Below the pieces are notes generated by a model. It was not told where the DNA came from, ran no database searches, and saw only the letters and a list, made by a program, of their open reading frames with translations. A stretch of DNA of 64,000 nucleotides, taken from positions 136,318,740-136,382,739 of the forward strand of contig JBAIZL010000002.1 in NCBI GenBank assembly GCA_036971475.1. The letters run 5' to 3'. The position numbers and the translations under genes are program-made. Origin of the DNA: Prosapia bicincta. Its lineage: Eukaryota > Arthropoda > Insecta > Hemiptera > Cercopidae. Shown in pieces: positions 13,220 to 25,876 of this stretch. Each line of letters starts with the position of its first letter. The stretch's first letter is position 1.

Positions 13220-13990
13220 ATTTTTGGTAATGTAAGATTCCAGGGTTACTTTACCTATGGGCAGTCTTCGGGATGGCTTTTACCTGAGGCCTTGCTCAAT
13301 GTTAGCCTTACCTAAGGCCTGGGTGGCTTTACCTCGGGGTGACTTTACCTATGGTCTGACACCGGGATGGCTTTACCTAGGACTTGGTGGAGTTATTTGT
13401 CTTGGTCGATAGGCTGTAATTGATATAGCAACCATCCTGGCCAGACTCTTGGGTAGCTTTACTTAAAGTCTACCTCCAAAGAGGCTTTACCTAAGACCAG
13501 GCTCCAAGGCAGCTTTACCTTAAGCCTTTTCTTCAGGGGGCTTTACTTAAGGGCCCGCCTTGGGTTTGCTAAATCCCCGCTGCAGGGATGCTATGCCTGA
13601 GGTTTGGGTGGGTCTACCTCCAAGATAGTGTGTTAACTCTGCAGGTTTGCCCCTTGCCCTGCATCAGCCAATTTATTTAGGGTAGAACACTATAGTTAGG
13701 GTATGCCTACTACTAGACTCGCTCAAGCGCTAATACGTCATCAGATAACCGTTAAATCTTTCCAAAGTTACCCCCTCCACCGGAGCTATTCCAAGGGTTA
13801 CTTTACCTAAGGGTCGGCCTCGTGATGGCTTTACCCGAGGGCTAGCTCCGTGTTAGCTTTACCTAAGGCATAGCTACTGGGTGGCTGGGCTCGGATTGGC
13901 TTTAACCGAGACCGTGCTCCATATTGGCTCTACCTTGGCGGCTTTAACTAATGCCTGGTTCCGGGTGGATTTTACCTAGGTCACCGATCA
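13220..13990. repeat. Degenerate GGCTTTACCTA repeats
   Basis: Irregular 30-40-bp units built around GGCTTTACCTA and GGCCTGGCTCC continue the type seen at 9720-10140. Spacing and sequence vary too much to give a strict period. Confidence 0.7.
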
Positions 13991-14023
13991 ATTTTGGCAA
14001 TCTAAAAACAGGTGACCCCGCCC

Positions 14024-14251
14024 CCGCAGCGGTCCATAATGGACTCTAGACATATCCCGTACTGTCTGTTGATCCATCCGATCGATTTTCGGCAATTTCA
14101 TATTTTTTGTAAAAACTACCCCTAGGTGAAACTACCCCCGCAGCGGTCCATAATGGACTCTAGACATATCCCATACTGTCTGTTCATCCATCCGGTCGAT
14201 TTTCGGCAATTTCATATTTTTTGTAAAAACTACCCCTAGGTGAAACTACCC
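14024..14251 (+). repeat. 114-bp tandem duplication
   Basis: A unit starting CCGCAGCGGTCCATAATGG at 14024 restarts at 14138, with only a few differences over the 114-bp period. A third, partial and diverged unit follows near 14252 (CAGCAGCCCGTAATAGACTC). Confidence 0.85.
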
Positions 14252-14629
14252 CTCAGCAGCCCGTAATAGACTCTAAACTCACCCTATCGGTCAAGAAACG
14301 TTTTTCCAAAATTTTTTCGAAAACTACCCCCACCCCCAATCCACCCCCGGAGCTACCCCCGGAGATGGTCCTGAACGTAGCTGAGGTCAGCCCCTACACT
14401 TAGGTTAGGTTAGGTTAGATCCATTTTGGCTAGCTTGGGTCAGGGGGTTGGAATTTATTTTTTCGAAAAACTACCCCCTACCCCTCTAAACGTGGTCGAA
14501 ACCACCCCTAAGGTTAGGATCAGGTGCGCGATTACCTTCAGCATCATCCCAAACTACCCCTATAGTCCTAGGTTACGTAGAGGCCGAGTTAGGGATGGGT
14601 CCGCCAAACTAAACCGAGTTCTACTGTTT

Positions 14630-17600
14630 CCAACTCTTACAATGTGGAGCCCTAGATGCTGTGATAGTTGCAACTAAACCTTTTTAACATGAATTACCAA
14701 AACCTAACTTGCTCAGGGAATGTTTACACGGATGCACACAAACGTCGCTGAGAGCGTTTACTCAGTCATACATCGTTGTCTTTGAAAACCTTACAATGTG
14801 GAGCCCTAGATGCTGTAATAGTTGCAATAAAGCCTCTTTACCAGGAGTTACCAAATCCTGATTGCTTAAAAAATGTTTACACGGATAAACTCAAACGTCG
14901 CTAAGAGCGTTTACTCTGTCATACATCGTTGGCTTCCAAACCTTACAATGTGGAGCCCTAGATTCTGTAATAGTTGCAATAAAGTCTCTTTACCAGGAGT
15001 TACCAAATCCTAACTTGATCAGAGAATGTTTACACGGATGAACTCAAACGTCGCTGAGAGCTTTTACCCTTTCATACATCGTTGGTTTCCAACTCTTACA
15101 ATGTAGAGCCCTAGATGCTGTAATAGTTGCAACTAAACCTCTTTACCAGGAATTACCAAAACCTAACTTGCTCAGATAATGTTTACACTGATGCACTCTA
15201 ACGTCGCTGAGAGCGTTTACTCAGTTATACATCGTTGGTTTCCAAACCTTACAATGTGGAGCCATAGATGCTGTAATAGTTGCAACTAAGCCTCTTTACC
15301 AGGAATTACCAAAACCTAACTTGCTCAGACAATGTTTACAAGGATGCACTTAAACGTCGCTGAGAGCGTTTACTCAGTCATACATCGTTGGTTTTGAAAA
15401 CCTTACAATGTGGAGCTCTAGATTCTGTGATAGTTGCAATAAAGCCTCTTTAGCAGGAGTTACCAAAGCATTACTTGCTCAGAGAATGTTTACAAGGATG
15501 CACTCAAACCGTAACTGAGAGCTTTTACTGTGTCATACATCGTTGCCTGTCAAACCTTACAATGTGGACCTATAGATGCAATAATAGTTGCAATAAAGAC
15601 TTTTTAACAGGAGTTACCAAAGAATGACTTGCTCAGAGAATGTTTACACGGATGTAGTCAAACGTCGCTTAGAGCTTTTACCCTTTCATACATCGTTGGT
15701 TTCCAACTCTTACAATGTGGAGCCCTAGATACTGTGATAGTTGCAACTAAACCTTTTTAACATGAATTACCAAAACCTAACTTGCTCAGGGAATGTTTAC
15801 ACGGATGCACACAAACGTCGCTGAGAGCGTTTACTCAGTCATACATCGTTGTCTTTGAAAACCTTACAATGTGGAGCCCTAGATTCTGTAATAGTTGCAA
15901 TAAAGTCTCTTTACCAGGAGTTACCAAATCCTAACTTGATCAGACAATGTTTAAAAGATGAACTCAAACGTCGCTGAGAGCCTTTACTCTGTCATACATC
16001 GTTGGTTTCCTACTCTTACAATGTAGAGCCCTAGATGCTGTAATAGTTGCAACTAAGCCTCTTTACCAGGAATTACCAAAACCTAACTTGCTCAGAGAAT
16101 TTTTACACGGATGCACTGAAACGTCGCTGAGAGCGTTTACTCAGTCATACATCGTTGGTTTTGAAAACCTTACAATGTGGAGCTCTAGATTCTGTGATAG
16201 TTGCAATAAAGCTTCTTTACCAGGAGTTACCAAAGCCTGACATGCTCAGAGAATGTTTACAAGAATGCACTCAAACCGTAACTGAGAGCTTTTACTCTGT
16301 CATACATCGTTGGCATCCAAACCTTACAATGTGGAGCACTAGATGCTGTAATAGGTGCAATAAAGCCTCTTTACCAGGAGTTACCAAAGCCTGACTCTCT
16401 CAGAAATTTTTTACAAGGATGTAGTCAAACGTCGCTGAGAGCTTTTACCCTTTTATACATCGTTGGTTTCCAAACCTTACAATGTGGAGCTATAGATGCT
16501 ATAATAGTTGCAATAAAGCCTCTTTACCAGGAGTTACCAAAGCCTGACTCTCTCAGAAATTTTTTACAAGGATGTAGTCAAACGTCGCTGAGAGCTTTAC
16601 CCTTTTATACATCGTTGGCATCCAAACCTTACAATGTGGAGCACTAGATGCTGTAATAGTTGCAATAAAGCCTTTTTTATCAGGAGTTACCAAAGAATGA
16701 CTTGCTCAGAGAAAGTTTACACGGATGTAGTCAAACGTCGCTGAGAGCTTTTACCCTTTTATACATCGTTGGCATCCAAACCTTACAATGTGGAGCACTA
16801 GATGCTGTAATAGTTGCAATAAAGCCTTTTTTATCAGGAGTTACCAAAGAATGACTTGCTCAGAGAAAGTTTACACGGATGTAGTCAAACGTCGCTGAGA
16901 GCTTTTACCCTTTTATACATCGTTGGCATCCAAACCTTACAATGTGGAGCACTAGATGCTGTAATAGTTGCAATAAATCCTTTTTTATCAGGAGTTACCA
17001 AAGAATGACTTGCTCAGAGAAAGTTTACACGGATGTAGTCAAACGTCGCTGAGAGCTTTTACCCTTTTATACATCGTTGGCATCCAAACCTTACAATGTG
17101 GAGCACTAGATGCTGTAATAGTTGCAATAAAGCCTTTTTTATCAGGAGTTACCAAAGAATGACTTGCTCAGAGAAAGTTTACACGGATGTAGTCAAACGT
17201 CGCTGAGAGCTTTTACCCTTTTATACATCGTTGGCATCCAAACCTTACAATGTGGAGCACTAGATGCTGTAATAGTTGCAATAAAGCCTTTTTTATCAGG
17301 AGTTACCAAAGAATGACTTGCTCAGAGAAAGTTTACACGGATGTAGTCAAACGTCGCTGAGAGCTTTTACCCTTTTATACATCGTTAGCATCCAAACCTT
17401 ACAATGTGGAGCACTAGATGCTGTAATAGTTGCAATAAAGCCTTTTTTATCAGGAGTTACCAAAGAATGACTTGCTCAGAGAAAGTTTACACGGATGTAG
17501 TCAAACGTCGCTGAGAGCTTTTACCCTTTTATACATCGTTGGTTTCCAACTCTTACAATGTAGAGCCCTAGATGCTGTAGAGTTGCAAATAAACCTTTTT

Positions 17601-18797
17601 ACCAGGAGTTACCAAAGCCTGATTTGCTCAGAAAATGTTTACAAGGATGCACTCAAACCGTAACTGAGAGCTTTTACTCTGTCATACATCGTTGGCTTCC
17701 AAACCTAACAATGAAGCCCTAGATGCTGTAATAGTTGCAATGAAGCCTCTTTACCAGGAATTACCGAAAACTGACTTGCTCAGAGAATGTTTACAAGAAT
17801 GCACTCAAACCGTAACTGAGAGCTTTTACTCTGTCATACATCGTTGGCATCCAAACCTTACAATTTGGAGCACTAGATGCTGTAATAGGTGCAATAAAGC
17901 CTCTTTACCAGGAGTTACCAAAGCCTGACTCTCTCAGAAATTTTTTACAAGGATGTAGTCAAACGTCGCTGAGACCTTTTACCCTTTTATACATCGTTGG
18001 TTTCCAACTCTTACAATGTAGAGCCCTAGATGCTGTAGAGTTGCAAATAAACCTTTTTACCAGGAGTTACCAAAGCCTGACTTGCTCAGAAAATGTTTAC
18101 AAGAATGCACTCAAACCGTAACTGAGAGCTTTTACTCTGTCATACATCGTTGGCATCCAAACCTTACAATGTGGAGCACTAGATGCTGTAATAGGTGCAA
18201 TAAAGCCTCTTTACCAGGAGTTACCAAAGCCTGACTCTCTCAGAAATTTTTTACAAGGATGTAGTCAAACGTCGCTGAGAGCTTTTACCCTTTTATACAT
18301 CGTTGGTTTCCAACTCTTACAATGTAGAGCCCTAGATGCTGTAGAGTTGCAAATAAACCTTTTTACCAGGAGTTACCAAAGCCTGACTTGCTCAGAAAAT
18401 GTTTACAAGGATGCACTCAAACCGTAACTGAGAGCTTTTACTCTGTCATACATCGTTGGCTTCCAAACCTAACAATGGTGCCCTAGATGCTGTAATAGTT
18501 GCAATGAAGCCTCTTTACCAGGAATTACCGAAACCTAACTTGCTCAGAGAATGTTTACACGGATGCGCTCAAACGTCGCTGATAGCTTTTACTCAGTCAT
18601 ACATCGTTGTCTTTGAAAACCTTACAATGTGGAGCCCTAGATGCTGTAATAGTTGCAACTAAGCCCCTTTACCAGGAATTACCAAAACCTAATTTTCTCA
18701 GAGAATGTTTTCACGGATGCACTCAAACGTCGCTGAGAGCTTTTAGTCTGTCATACTTTGTTTGCTTCAAAACCTTACAATGTAGAGCTCTCGATGC
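14630..18797 (+). repeat. 154-bp tandem satellite array
   Basis: CTTACAATGTGGAGC, followed by TTGCAATAAAGCC, AGGAGTTACCAAA and TCATACATCGTTGG, recurs about every 152-154 bp (exactly 154 between 16627, 16781 and 16935). Units at about 16600-17400 are nearly identical to each other, indicating recent local amplification, while the edges are more diverged. Frames of 60-96 codons here are the unit read through and share the same repeated peptide. About one and a half units also occur at 46694-46917. Confidence 0.96.
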
Positions 18798-20175
18798 TGT
18801 TATTACCTTCACAGACGGTTTGACTAAGACACGTCACATTTCTACACATTATAATATACATATACATGTATTTACAGAACCCCTGCTACTTTCATAAACA
18901 TATGCTTAGAGAAAGGTATTGATCATATAGCCTAAAATATAAATTAGAAAAATACACATTTAAAAAAATTACATTTTATTTAATTTTCTGACAAATAAAT
19001 TTTAAATACCTGAATTTTAGCGCAATTACCTGTAGAATAACTGGTAAAAATTTCATTGTAGTATTTTCAGCAGTATCTGAGGTAATGGGTCAAACATTAG
19101 GCCTACTGCCAAATACCATGTGTTGCATAGGGAGGTACGTCTCCTCTAGAAACGTGTATTTAAGGATACATAAGACGTTTAGAATTAAAGAGCAATTAGT
19201 GCAGAGTTCTATTAGGATGTTGCCAATTAGAATATAGGTCTAAACTAATTATTTTAAATCCATTATAACAACTAAAAGGCAAAACTTTTCTAACGCTAAA
19301 CACAACTTTAAAATGGTTTTTTACAATTCTTTATTTAAAAATTCTTTTATTTGAAGAATTTACAAACGAAGGAATCAATTAAAAGCTTATATCCTACATT
19401 CTGCTCAATTACCAAACTTTATTCATAACAATATATTTTAACTAAATTATAATTATAAAAATATACATTCGGCCACGTTAATAAATATATTACAATATTG
19501 TTTGGCATTTTAGGGTTAGATGAGTATTTAATTAGTGTCTGCCATTACTAAACTAAAATCTCGTTGTGAATAAAAGAAACTTACATTCAGTTAGAATCTA
19601 CAGTTAAATGTATGTAGCAATTTAAATAAGAAATGAAACATTAAATTTGCTTACTTAAATATCGACAGTTCTGAATAATTCCCAGTTATATTACAACAAT
19701 CATACATCGCACTCACGTTCATATTTATATTTATTTAGTATTAAAAGGCCTAAAGGTCTACACAAACCCGATGTAAATTGATAACGTTTTACCTAGATGC
19801 CTCTAGGTGTCCCTTGATAAAAATCCTCTGATGAAAATGAATTTAAATCCCTTCCAGTATAGTCTCTCACACCTTAGCGGCGACTATGTTCTTCCCTTTT
19901 GAATTGGAAGAATATTTACAACTTAACAATTATTTTTGCAAAAAATTCTCTTTGTGCATTGAAATTTTTAAATTTTCTTTTTTTTGAACATTTCTATTTT
20001 TGCCTTTTAAAAGTTTTTTTTTGCATTGATTTTTTAATTTCAAATTGAGTTGCAATTCTATTTTTACATTTAATTAAAGAATATTAGTGTTGGATTATGT
20101 ATGAATTTCTGTATTTCCTTAACATTTATAATTTTGAGAATTTTATTTGATCATTGATTTTTTTACACACACTCT

Positions 20176-20790
20176 GCAACGCCAACATTTACTACACAGA
20201 CTAAACAAGATACCTATGTCCACATCTAACTACACAGAGGAACTAAACACAAAAATCAAATATCACCGAATCAAATATTTAGCCCACAAAAATGGATATG
20301 AGAATTATTTGATAGACAAACGACACAGAAAAATACTCAACAAGAAAAGTAACAACAACACAAATAACAAAAACACGAACACAAACAAATTCATCACCCT
20401 CACATACATAAACTCACTAATAAAATAGCACACCAATTCAAAAAAGCAGGATACAATGTAGCTTACAGAACAACAAATAAAAGCCAAATGACTATCAGAC
20501 ACAGCATTAATAACAATACCAACACATACAATAACCCAGGAGTATACAAACTAAAGTGCAACAACTGCAATAAGTTCTATATGGACAAACGGGCAGATCT
20601 TTCGTTGAAAGATTTAAAGAACACAAAAGCATACTGCACGCTACTATTGAATCCACCTTCGCAAATCACCCCATGGACACTAAACACTCATGGAAAAGTA
20701 TGGAAAATAACATGAGCATCCTCCACACATTTAACAAAGGGCATAAATTAAACGTACTAGAATAGTATGAAATATATAGACATAGCAACA
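20176..20790 (+). pseudogene. Penelope-like element remnant, C-terminal GIY-YIG endonuclease
   Basis: Conceptual translation gives the PLE region between reverse transcriptase and endonuclease (LLHRLNKIPMS, YTEELN, IKYLAHKNGY) and then the GIY-YIG entry PGVYKLKCNNCNKFY at about 20536-20580. Just after KFY the family's continuation (QTGRSFVERFKEHK) lies in another frame, and a further stop follows near 20763. The frame change after KFY is shared with copy B, so it predates the duplication. PLEs are retroelements whose reverse transcriptase carries a C-terminal GIY-YIG nuclease. The upstream reverse-transcriptase core is absent here, so the copy is dead. The family assignment is firm, the exact clade is not. 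Confidence 0.85.
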
Positions 20791-20923
20791 CATAAAAATG
20801 ACATCCTAAATGAACAAACATGGCACAGATCACACATACTCTTCGATCACATCACTTCTAACTTTCAAAATAATGGTGCCGAGAAAGCGCAACTGCAGCA
20901 TTCCTAGCAGCAAAATTACGAGG

Positions 20924-20952
20924 CTGAAGAAGTCGTAAGACGAAAACGTTTC
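20924..20952 (+). ncRNA. Hammerhead-ribozyme-like motif downstream of the PLE (degenerate)
   Basis: CTGAAGA (20924-20930; canonical core CTGATGA) is followed by the short hairpin GTC-gtaa-GAC and then GAAA at 20942-20945. It lies about 140 bp past the GIY-YIG remnant, where PLE terminal repeats often carry type-I hammerheads. The altered core and weak stem II suggest an inactive relic. The same motif is in copy B at 50378. Confidence 0.45.
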
Positions 20953-22965
20953 CTCCAAGTGTAAGTTAACAATTTAACAACTTTTAGTTATAAAAAAGTC
21001 TGGTCGCAAGTAATAGGTGTAATAAGAAATTACTATTGTACATAAATATTAATATCTTTAGTTCAATAATAATTCTAACTGATTTCAATAACTTGAACAA
21101 ATGTATTCTGTAGTAACTAATAATCAAATAAGAGTACAAATTTATATTCCTATAAGAACTGTTTGCCTCTATTTGTCTACAGTGATTAGAGTCTAGTGGT
21201 AAGTTACAAGACTGTCGCATTTACTTTATATACAAACAGTATTTCTTCAATAACTTACATGTGTAAAACACTTGACAAAAACGACTAACAAACTAAAAAT
21301 TCTGAGTAGCCACGCTTCGAAATAAGTAGAGTATTGTTCATTCTTTCGTCTATATTTTTAAACTCAGTATATAAATATCGTATATAATTTAAAGATAGTA
21401 TATTTACTATACATGTATTAAGAAATAATGTATTTCTTCTTACAGATTCATTTTCATTTACTACTACATAAATTTACATAATTTAGTAGTAAAAACATTT
21501 CTATGAAATCATAAGGTATCACTAAATTAAATCAACTACACATTCCTGAATGTTTAGGATATTGCACGTGAAAAGGGTTCAAGCATAACCTCAAAAGACC
21601 TCTAAGTGAAGACGAAAGCAGCTATTAGCATTAGCTGTCTAGTTTGGTCTTCGGCTATATTCGTGACAATTCGCTCAACTTACGAGAATCTCAGTTGCAA
21701 AAACGACTTCTTGTAACTAGAGTTTTATGCCTGGGGAAAATGTTTACAGTGTTAATAAATTCATTTCCATTCAACAGTATATGTATATTGTGAAAAACAA
21801 TTATTCTACGTAATTCCAAGTCCACTGTAAGTATATGTATGTGTCATGACCAAGCCCAAGCGGTTCTTGTTCTACTAACGAGGAAGAAACTTGAGATATT
21901 AGTGCTGAGGGTATAGAGATTACCCTATATCTATTAGCACTTTTCCCCTCTACCCACTATCGCTGGAATTCCCTATACTAATACAAACTGTGACGTTCAG
22001 GCGATGGATAAAAGAATGAAATCGGATTAATTTTGAATTTCCCTGGAAGACTACACAGGTAGATTTAAAATAGCAGATCTGTGAGCAAGAGATGTGAGAA
22101 TTTAAATATTGTTGCAGTTGTTCAAATCAGTTGGAGCAGTTGAAAATCTGTATTGCAGAACGGTTGGAAAAGGTTATTTTGTGTACTAAACACAAATGTT
22201 TATTCAATATTAAGTTCGTAAGAGTTTCTAAAATTGTATCAGGTATTAAAACCGACATAAATTTAAATATATTTTATAATATAACTTATGTTGAATTAAT
22301 TTTAAGTGCAAATTAGTGCCTAAATTAACTGTATTATTTGGCGGGACAAAACTATTTTGCTAGATTTTTTTGATACAAATCGACAAAATTTAATATTTAA
22401 TGAAAAATAAGCATTATAAAAATGAACACATCAAGTATCCTGACAACTGAGTTGAAACATTGCTTTTTACTTAGAACAGCTTTATTTATTTATCTTTATT
22501 TACATTTATACTTGGTAGATGATTGCAATAATATCGTGTCACAGCTCTATATTTTTGCATTATTGCTCAACAAAATAATCTAAAAGCAACATCACAGCAG
22601 GGTTAGGTTGTTCTTTTTATTTACAGGGTCGTAGTATCACGGCACCACTGACACCAAATTGCCTACACAATGCCTTGACTGAAGCTAAGTTGCCTAGAAA
22701 CGCCGTGTTATATCAGTCTGTACAGTACTGTATATGTGTACATGGTAAGCCAAATTTACTATATTTGTTGTATAAATGTAACTGTATGTTGTAAACCTCA
22801 AGTTTAACTAGTAAACCTTCCACTGAAAAACATGAAGTGGTAAATGTAAGTATTTTTTACAATAACAGATGCGGTTTTGGGCTTTTACCACTAGATTTAG
22901 AAGATGTAAAATTTTTTTAAATGAGGATGTGGAGGTTTTACTAATGACAGTTGGAAAATATGGGT

Positions 22966-24959
22966 AAGTTTTATACTTATTATGAATTTATTTTTGTCTA
23001 TATTCATTATTTTAAGTTTTAAGTCCTCATAATTTTATTTAAGCTTTTAAGAAGTCTTATTTTTTCGAGTACTTAATACTTTTTACAAACCCAGGTATAT
23101 ATGTTTTGTCAATACCGATTACGTACAGAAATAATTACCAAGTTTTAAAAACGGAATTGGCTTCACTTAGCCATATGTAATTGAATATTTCAAGGCTCTA
23201 ATAATTATAAATGACCTAAACATTCTATTATTCTGATATAATGGATCAATTCGAAGCACTTTTCACGGATGATATTTACAGAACAATTAGGTATTGTTTC
23301 AATTATCTTGAAATAAAAAGTACAATGACTAATAAAGTACTTTAAAACAAAGACCAAATTCTTAATGAAGAATGTAATTTTAAAAATACAAAGGTTTATC
23401 GCTAATTTTATTATTTGCACTAATTTTCTCCGTTCCGACCTAAACTCTTCAGAATTAATTTGAAGCAATTTTGAACAGTTTAGATTTCCTTGTTTAGAAA
23501 TACCCGAAGTATAAACTGCAACTATTTGTCGATGCTTAAATGTGGCCTTTAGTAAACGTATACTGTAGTAAAGTTGAAGGGTTTGTAAAGGCTGTCAATA
23601 AGGTTTTCTATGTGAGTATTATCTTGTTTCATATTTTCAAAGAGTTTCATTGTTTTTTTAAAGTGATTTTTGTTGTTTTACAGAACTATAAGTGTGTACT
23701 TTTGTGTTCTTACTAGTCTTTAAGTACTAGAAGAACTCACCATTTTTAATTTTAAAAGAATTTAATTTTAATATGCAAAGAATTAGTAAACAATAATGGA
23801 ATTTTTTATGTGAAACACAAGCTGCCAACAACCAGTTGTTTAGTAAAAATTTGCCACCTTTTTAGTTTTTTATTAATAAATGGAATTTTAAATTTACTAC
23901 AAACAAAATAAAAACCTACTAACCAAAATATAAAAAACTTTTATTTTACTAAAATTACTTTATGTACATTTTGTACCATGCAATCGAAATGTACATAAAG
24001 TAATTTTAGTAAAATAAAATGTTTTTATATAGTGGTTAGTAGGTTTTAATTTATTTAGTTAAAATTAGTCCACAGTGCTCAACAAATTTAATAATTAATA
24101 CTAACAAATAATTTTGTCTTTGCTTTCATTTGTATAAGCATAGACAAAAACATTTATTTGATTTTCAACAATTTTCTACCAACACAATTTTCTCCTTTAT
24201 ATTTCAGTGTTTAGGAGTTAGTTTAAAGATAATCCCAGATTTATTTGCATTAAAACTATTACTGTTCTAGTTACTATTCCAATTTCGAACCAGTTCCCTG
24301 TTTCCTTGCCAGTTTCTCCTGAAAGACTTGTGCAAGCTTTGAATCTCTACACAGATCTCTCCAGTCCGTTCTATACACAAATCCAACATCTTGCGTGTGA
24401 CATCGATAAGATCCGCTCCAACCCCAGTAGCTGAATTATATTTATAAATTTAATTACTATTGTTCATGATGATCAATAAAGTCAGTCCCTAGCCGCAATA
24501 GCTGCTATTGATGCTGTCATAAATTTTTCTATGAATTTTGTAGGAATTACTACAATGGGAAATTCATGTTGACACTATACTGGTAGCAGTTGCACAAGGT
24601 ATTGGTTGCGGGCATATGATATAATCAGTGAATTCAAGATGATTACAACAAGCAACTAGTGAAGCATTACAAGGTGGATAGAATGGAAAGTTATAGTCCA
24701 CCTTCAGCTTCATAACTTAGAAAAAAAATGAAAGCGAATAAATAGTAACAAACAAAAATGAAATCCAACACCATATACTTTATAAAGGGGAAAATTGCAA
24801 AGGAATTCACTTTCTATTGATCCACTTAATATTGTGATTCTGTCGTGTATAGGGATATACATATTTATATTATAAAATAGAAAGTAAATACAATTTTAAA
24901 AAATTTCGACCTCAGTAGCAATTGATTTTAAATTTCTTTTTTTTATATAACTTGTTCAA
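22966..24959. other. AT-rich stretch without a recognised gene
   Basis: No supported coding region. A frame near 24280-24430 reads as plausible protein for about 50 codons (VSPERLVQALNLYTD), but it is closed by stops on both sides and matches no family I can name. A 61-bp inverted repeat at 23911-24047 is listed separately. Confidence 0.6.
23911..24047. repeat. Foldback repeat with 61-bp arms
   Basis: Arms 23911-23971 and 23987-24047 are near-perfect reverse complements around a 15-base loop. The arms run from AAAACCTACTAACCA to TATGTACATTT. It could be a small foldback or MITE-like element; target duplications were not identified. Confidence 0.85.
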
Positions 24960-24966
24960 ATCATAA

Positions 24967-24967
<1 letters not shown>

Positions 24968-25020
<53 letters not shown>
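24968..25020. repeat. (TA)n microsatellite
   Basis: Uninterrupted TA run. The bases after it (AAATATGGTGATATGTTTTC) recur after the TA run at 25381, so tract and flank were duplicated together. Confidence 0.95.
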
Positions 25021-25024
<4 letters not shown>

Positions 25025-25143
25025 TATGGTGATATGTTTTCTTGTATATATAGTTAATAAATTAAAAATATTTCAAAAACAAGAATACTTTTAATGAATA
25101 TATTTATTCAAAGCTTTTCGCCGATAAAATATATATATATATA

Positions 25144-25333
25144 TGAAGTTATTATTAATACTTGTAAATAATTTTTTCCACCACTAAATGCAATAATTTT
25201 ACCTTATGTGATGAGGCACCTTTTGTCCAATTTCGGACAATGGTCAAGTGACCGAAAGGAACCTCATCACACAAGGTAAAATTATTACACCTAGTGGTGG
25301 AAAAATTATTTACAAGTAATAATAATAACTTCA
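25144..25333. repeat. Palindrome with hairpin-GAAA core, probable PLE terminus
   Basis: Left arm (TGAAGTTATTATTAATACTT...) and right arm (...AATAATAATAACTTCA) are reverse complements across 25144-25333. The centre holds GGTC-aagt-GACC followed directly by GAAA (25242-25256), the arrangement of hammerhead stem II plus GAAA, but the preceding bases (CGGACAA) are a poor match to CTGATGA. Relatives are at 26939-27076 and, in half form on the other strand, at 27170-27240. A 101-codon frame reading through it is an artefact of the palindrome and TA tract. Confidence 0.75.
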
Positions 25334-25377
25334 TAAAGTCAGTGCAACGGAAAAATAATGAACAACGTGAAATATTA

Positions 25378-25380
<3 letters not shown>

Positions 25381-25421
<41 letters not shown>
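25381..25421. repeat. (TA)n microsatellite
   Basis: TA run with the same right flank as the tract at 24968, leading into a hammerhead-like motif on the minus strand. Confidence 0.95.
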
Positions 25422-25425
<4 letters not shown>

Positions 25426-25524
25426 TATATTAAATATGGTGATATGTTTTCTTGTAACATAGTTAATAAATTAAAAATATTTCAAAAACAAAAATACTTT
25501 TAATGAATATATTTATTCAAAGCT

Positions 25525-25556
25525 TTTCGCCGATATAACAGTATCAGCATCTTCAG
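25525..25556 (-). ncRNA. Hammerhead-like motif, minus strand
   Basis: On the minus strand CTGAAGA (25556-25550) is followed by a 6-bp stem GCTGAT/ATCGGC with one G-T wobble (25548-25543 with 25534-25529) and then GAAA (25528-25525). CTGAAGA differs at one base from the canonical core. The flank CTTTGAATAAATATATTCA is shared with the copy at 25636 and a headless copy near 25100. Confidence 0.5.
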
Positions 25557-25635
25557 GAAAATAATTATCTAATAAAATATTTTTACAAAATTAAATCATA
25601 TGTACTACCTTTAATGAATATATTTATTCAAAGCT

Positions 25636-25667
25636 TTTCGCCGATAAAACAGTATCAGCATCTCCAG
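25636..25667 (-). ncRNA. Hammerhead-like motif, minus strand, second copy
   Basis: Direct repeat of the motif at 25525-25556, with core CTGGAGA and GAAA. The two copies share flanks on both sides, so this is a tandem duplication of one terminal segment. The extra core change makes activity less likely. Confidence 0.42.
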
Positions 25668-25708
25668 GAAAATAATTATCTAATAAAATATTTTTACAAA
25701 ATTAAATC

Positions 25709-25712
<4 letters not shown>

Positions 25713-25766
<54 letters not shown>

Positions 25767-25811
25767 TATATATACATGTATATGTATATACATATGTATG
25801 TATATGTATAC

Positions 25812-25871
<60 letters not shown>
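25713..25871. repeat. Long TA-rich microsatellite with TATG interruptions
   Basis: About 160 bp of TA repeats with internal TACATGTATATG variants. The 114-codon frame through it (mostly Ile and Tyr) is a microsatellite artefact. Confidence 0.95.

Positions 25872-25876
<5 letters not shown>

Larger units (their letters stand above)
12300..14450 (+). repeat. Repeat module R, long copy
   Basis: From CGTTTTATAACATATATTTATTCA at about 12310 this region is colinear with 41125-41880, strongly diverged, and interrupted here by extra degenerate repeats. Shared landmarks in order are CTCGTTATTA, GGATATATCCAT, TGATACAGTAATCAAAACA, GTGTTATCTCTGCA, ATTCCCTCAAA, AATCTTTCCAAA, CCTGAACGTAGCTGAG, GGTTAGGTTAG and TTTGGCTAGCTT. 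Origin is unknown; no coding frame is supported. A second partial copy of the unit that begins near 12050 starts near 12800. Confidence 0.7.
18798..22965 (+). repeat. Segmental duplication, copy A
   Basis: This segment matches 46918-52454 in the same orientation over long near-identical runs. It starts just after the 154-bp satellite (TTATTACCTTCACAGA at 18798 and 46918) and ends at TGGAAAATATGGG (22964 and 52453), after which the copies diverge. Copy A lacks two stretches present in copy B (about 47872-48470 and 48879-49665). It contains a PLE endonuclease remnant and a downstream hammerhead-like motif. Elsewhere it is AT-rich without a supported gene. A 61-codon frame at 22131-22316 recurs in copy B with an in-frame 3-base length difference, but it has no recognisable domain. 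Confidence 0.93.

Noticed and set aside
14400..14425. TTAGG-type telomeric repeat
   Set aside because: Only about three consecutive units, inside repeat module R; the related copy at 41810 is not a tandem TTAGG array.
16155..18897. Several 63-96-codon frames with shared peptides
   Set aside because: They are the 154-bp satellite translated, not a gene family.
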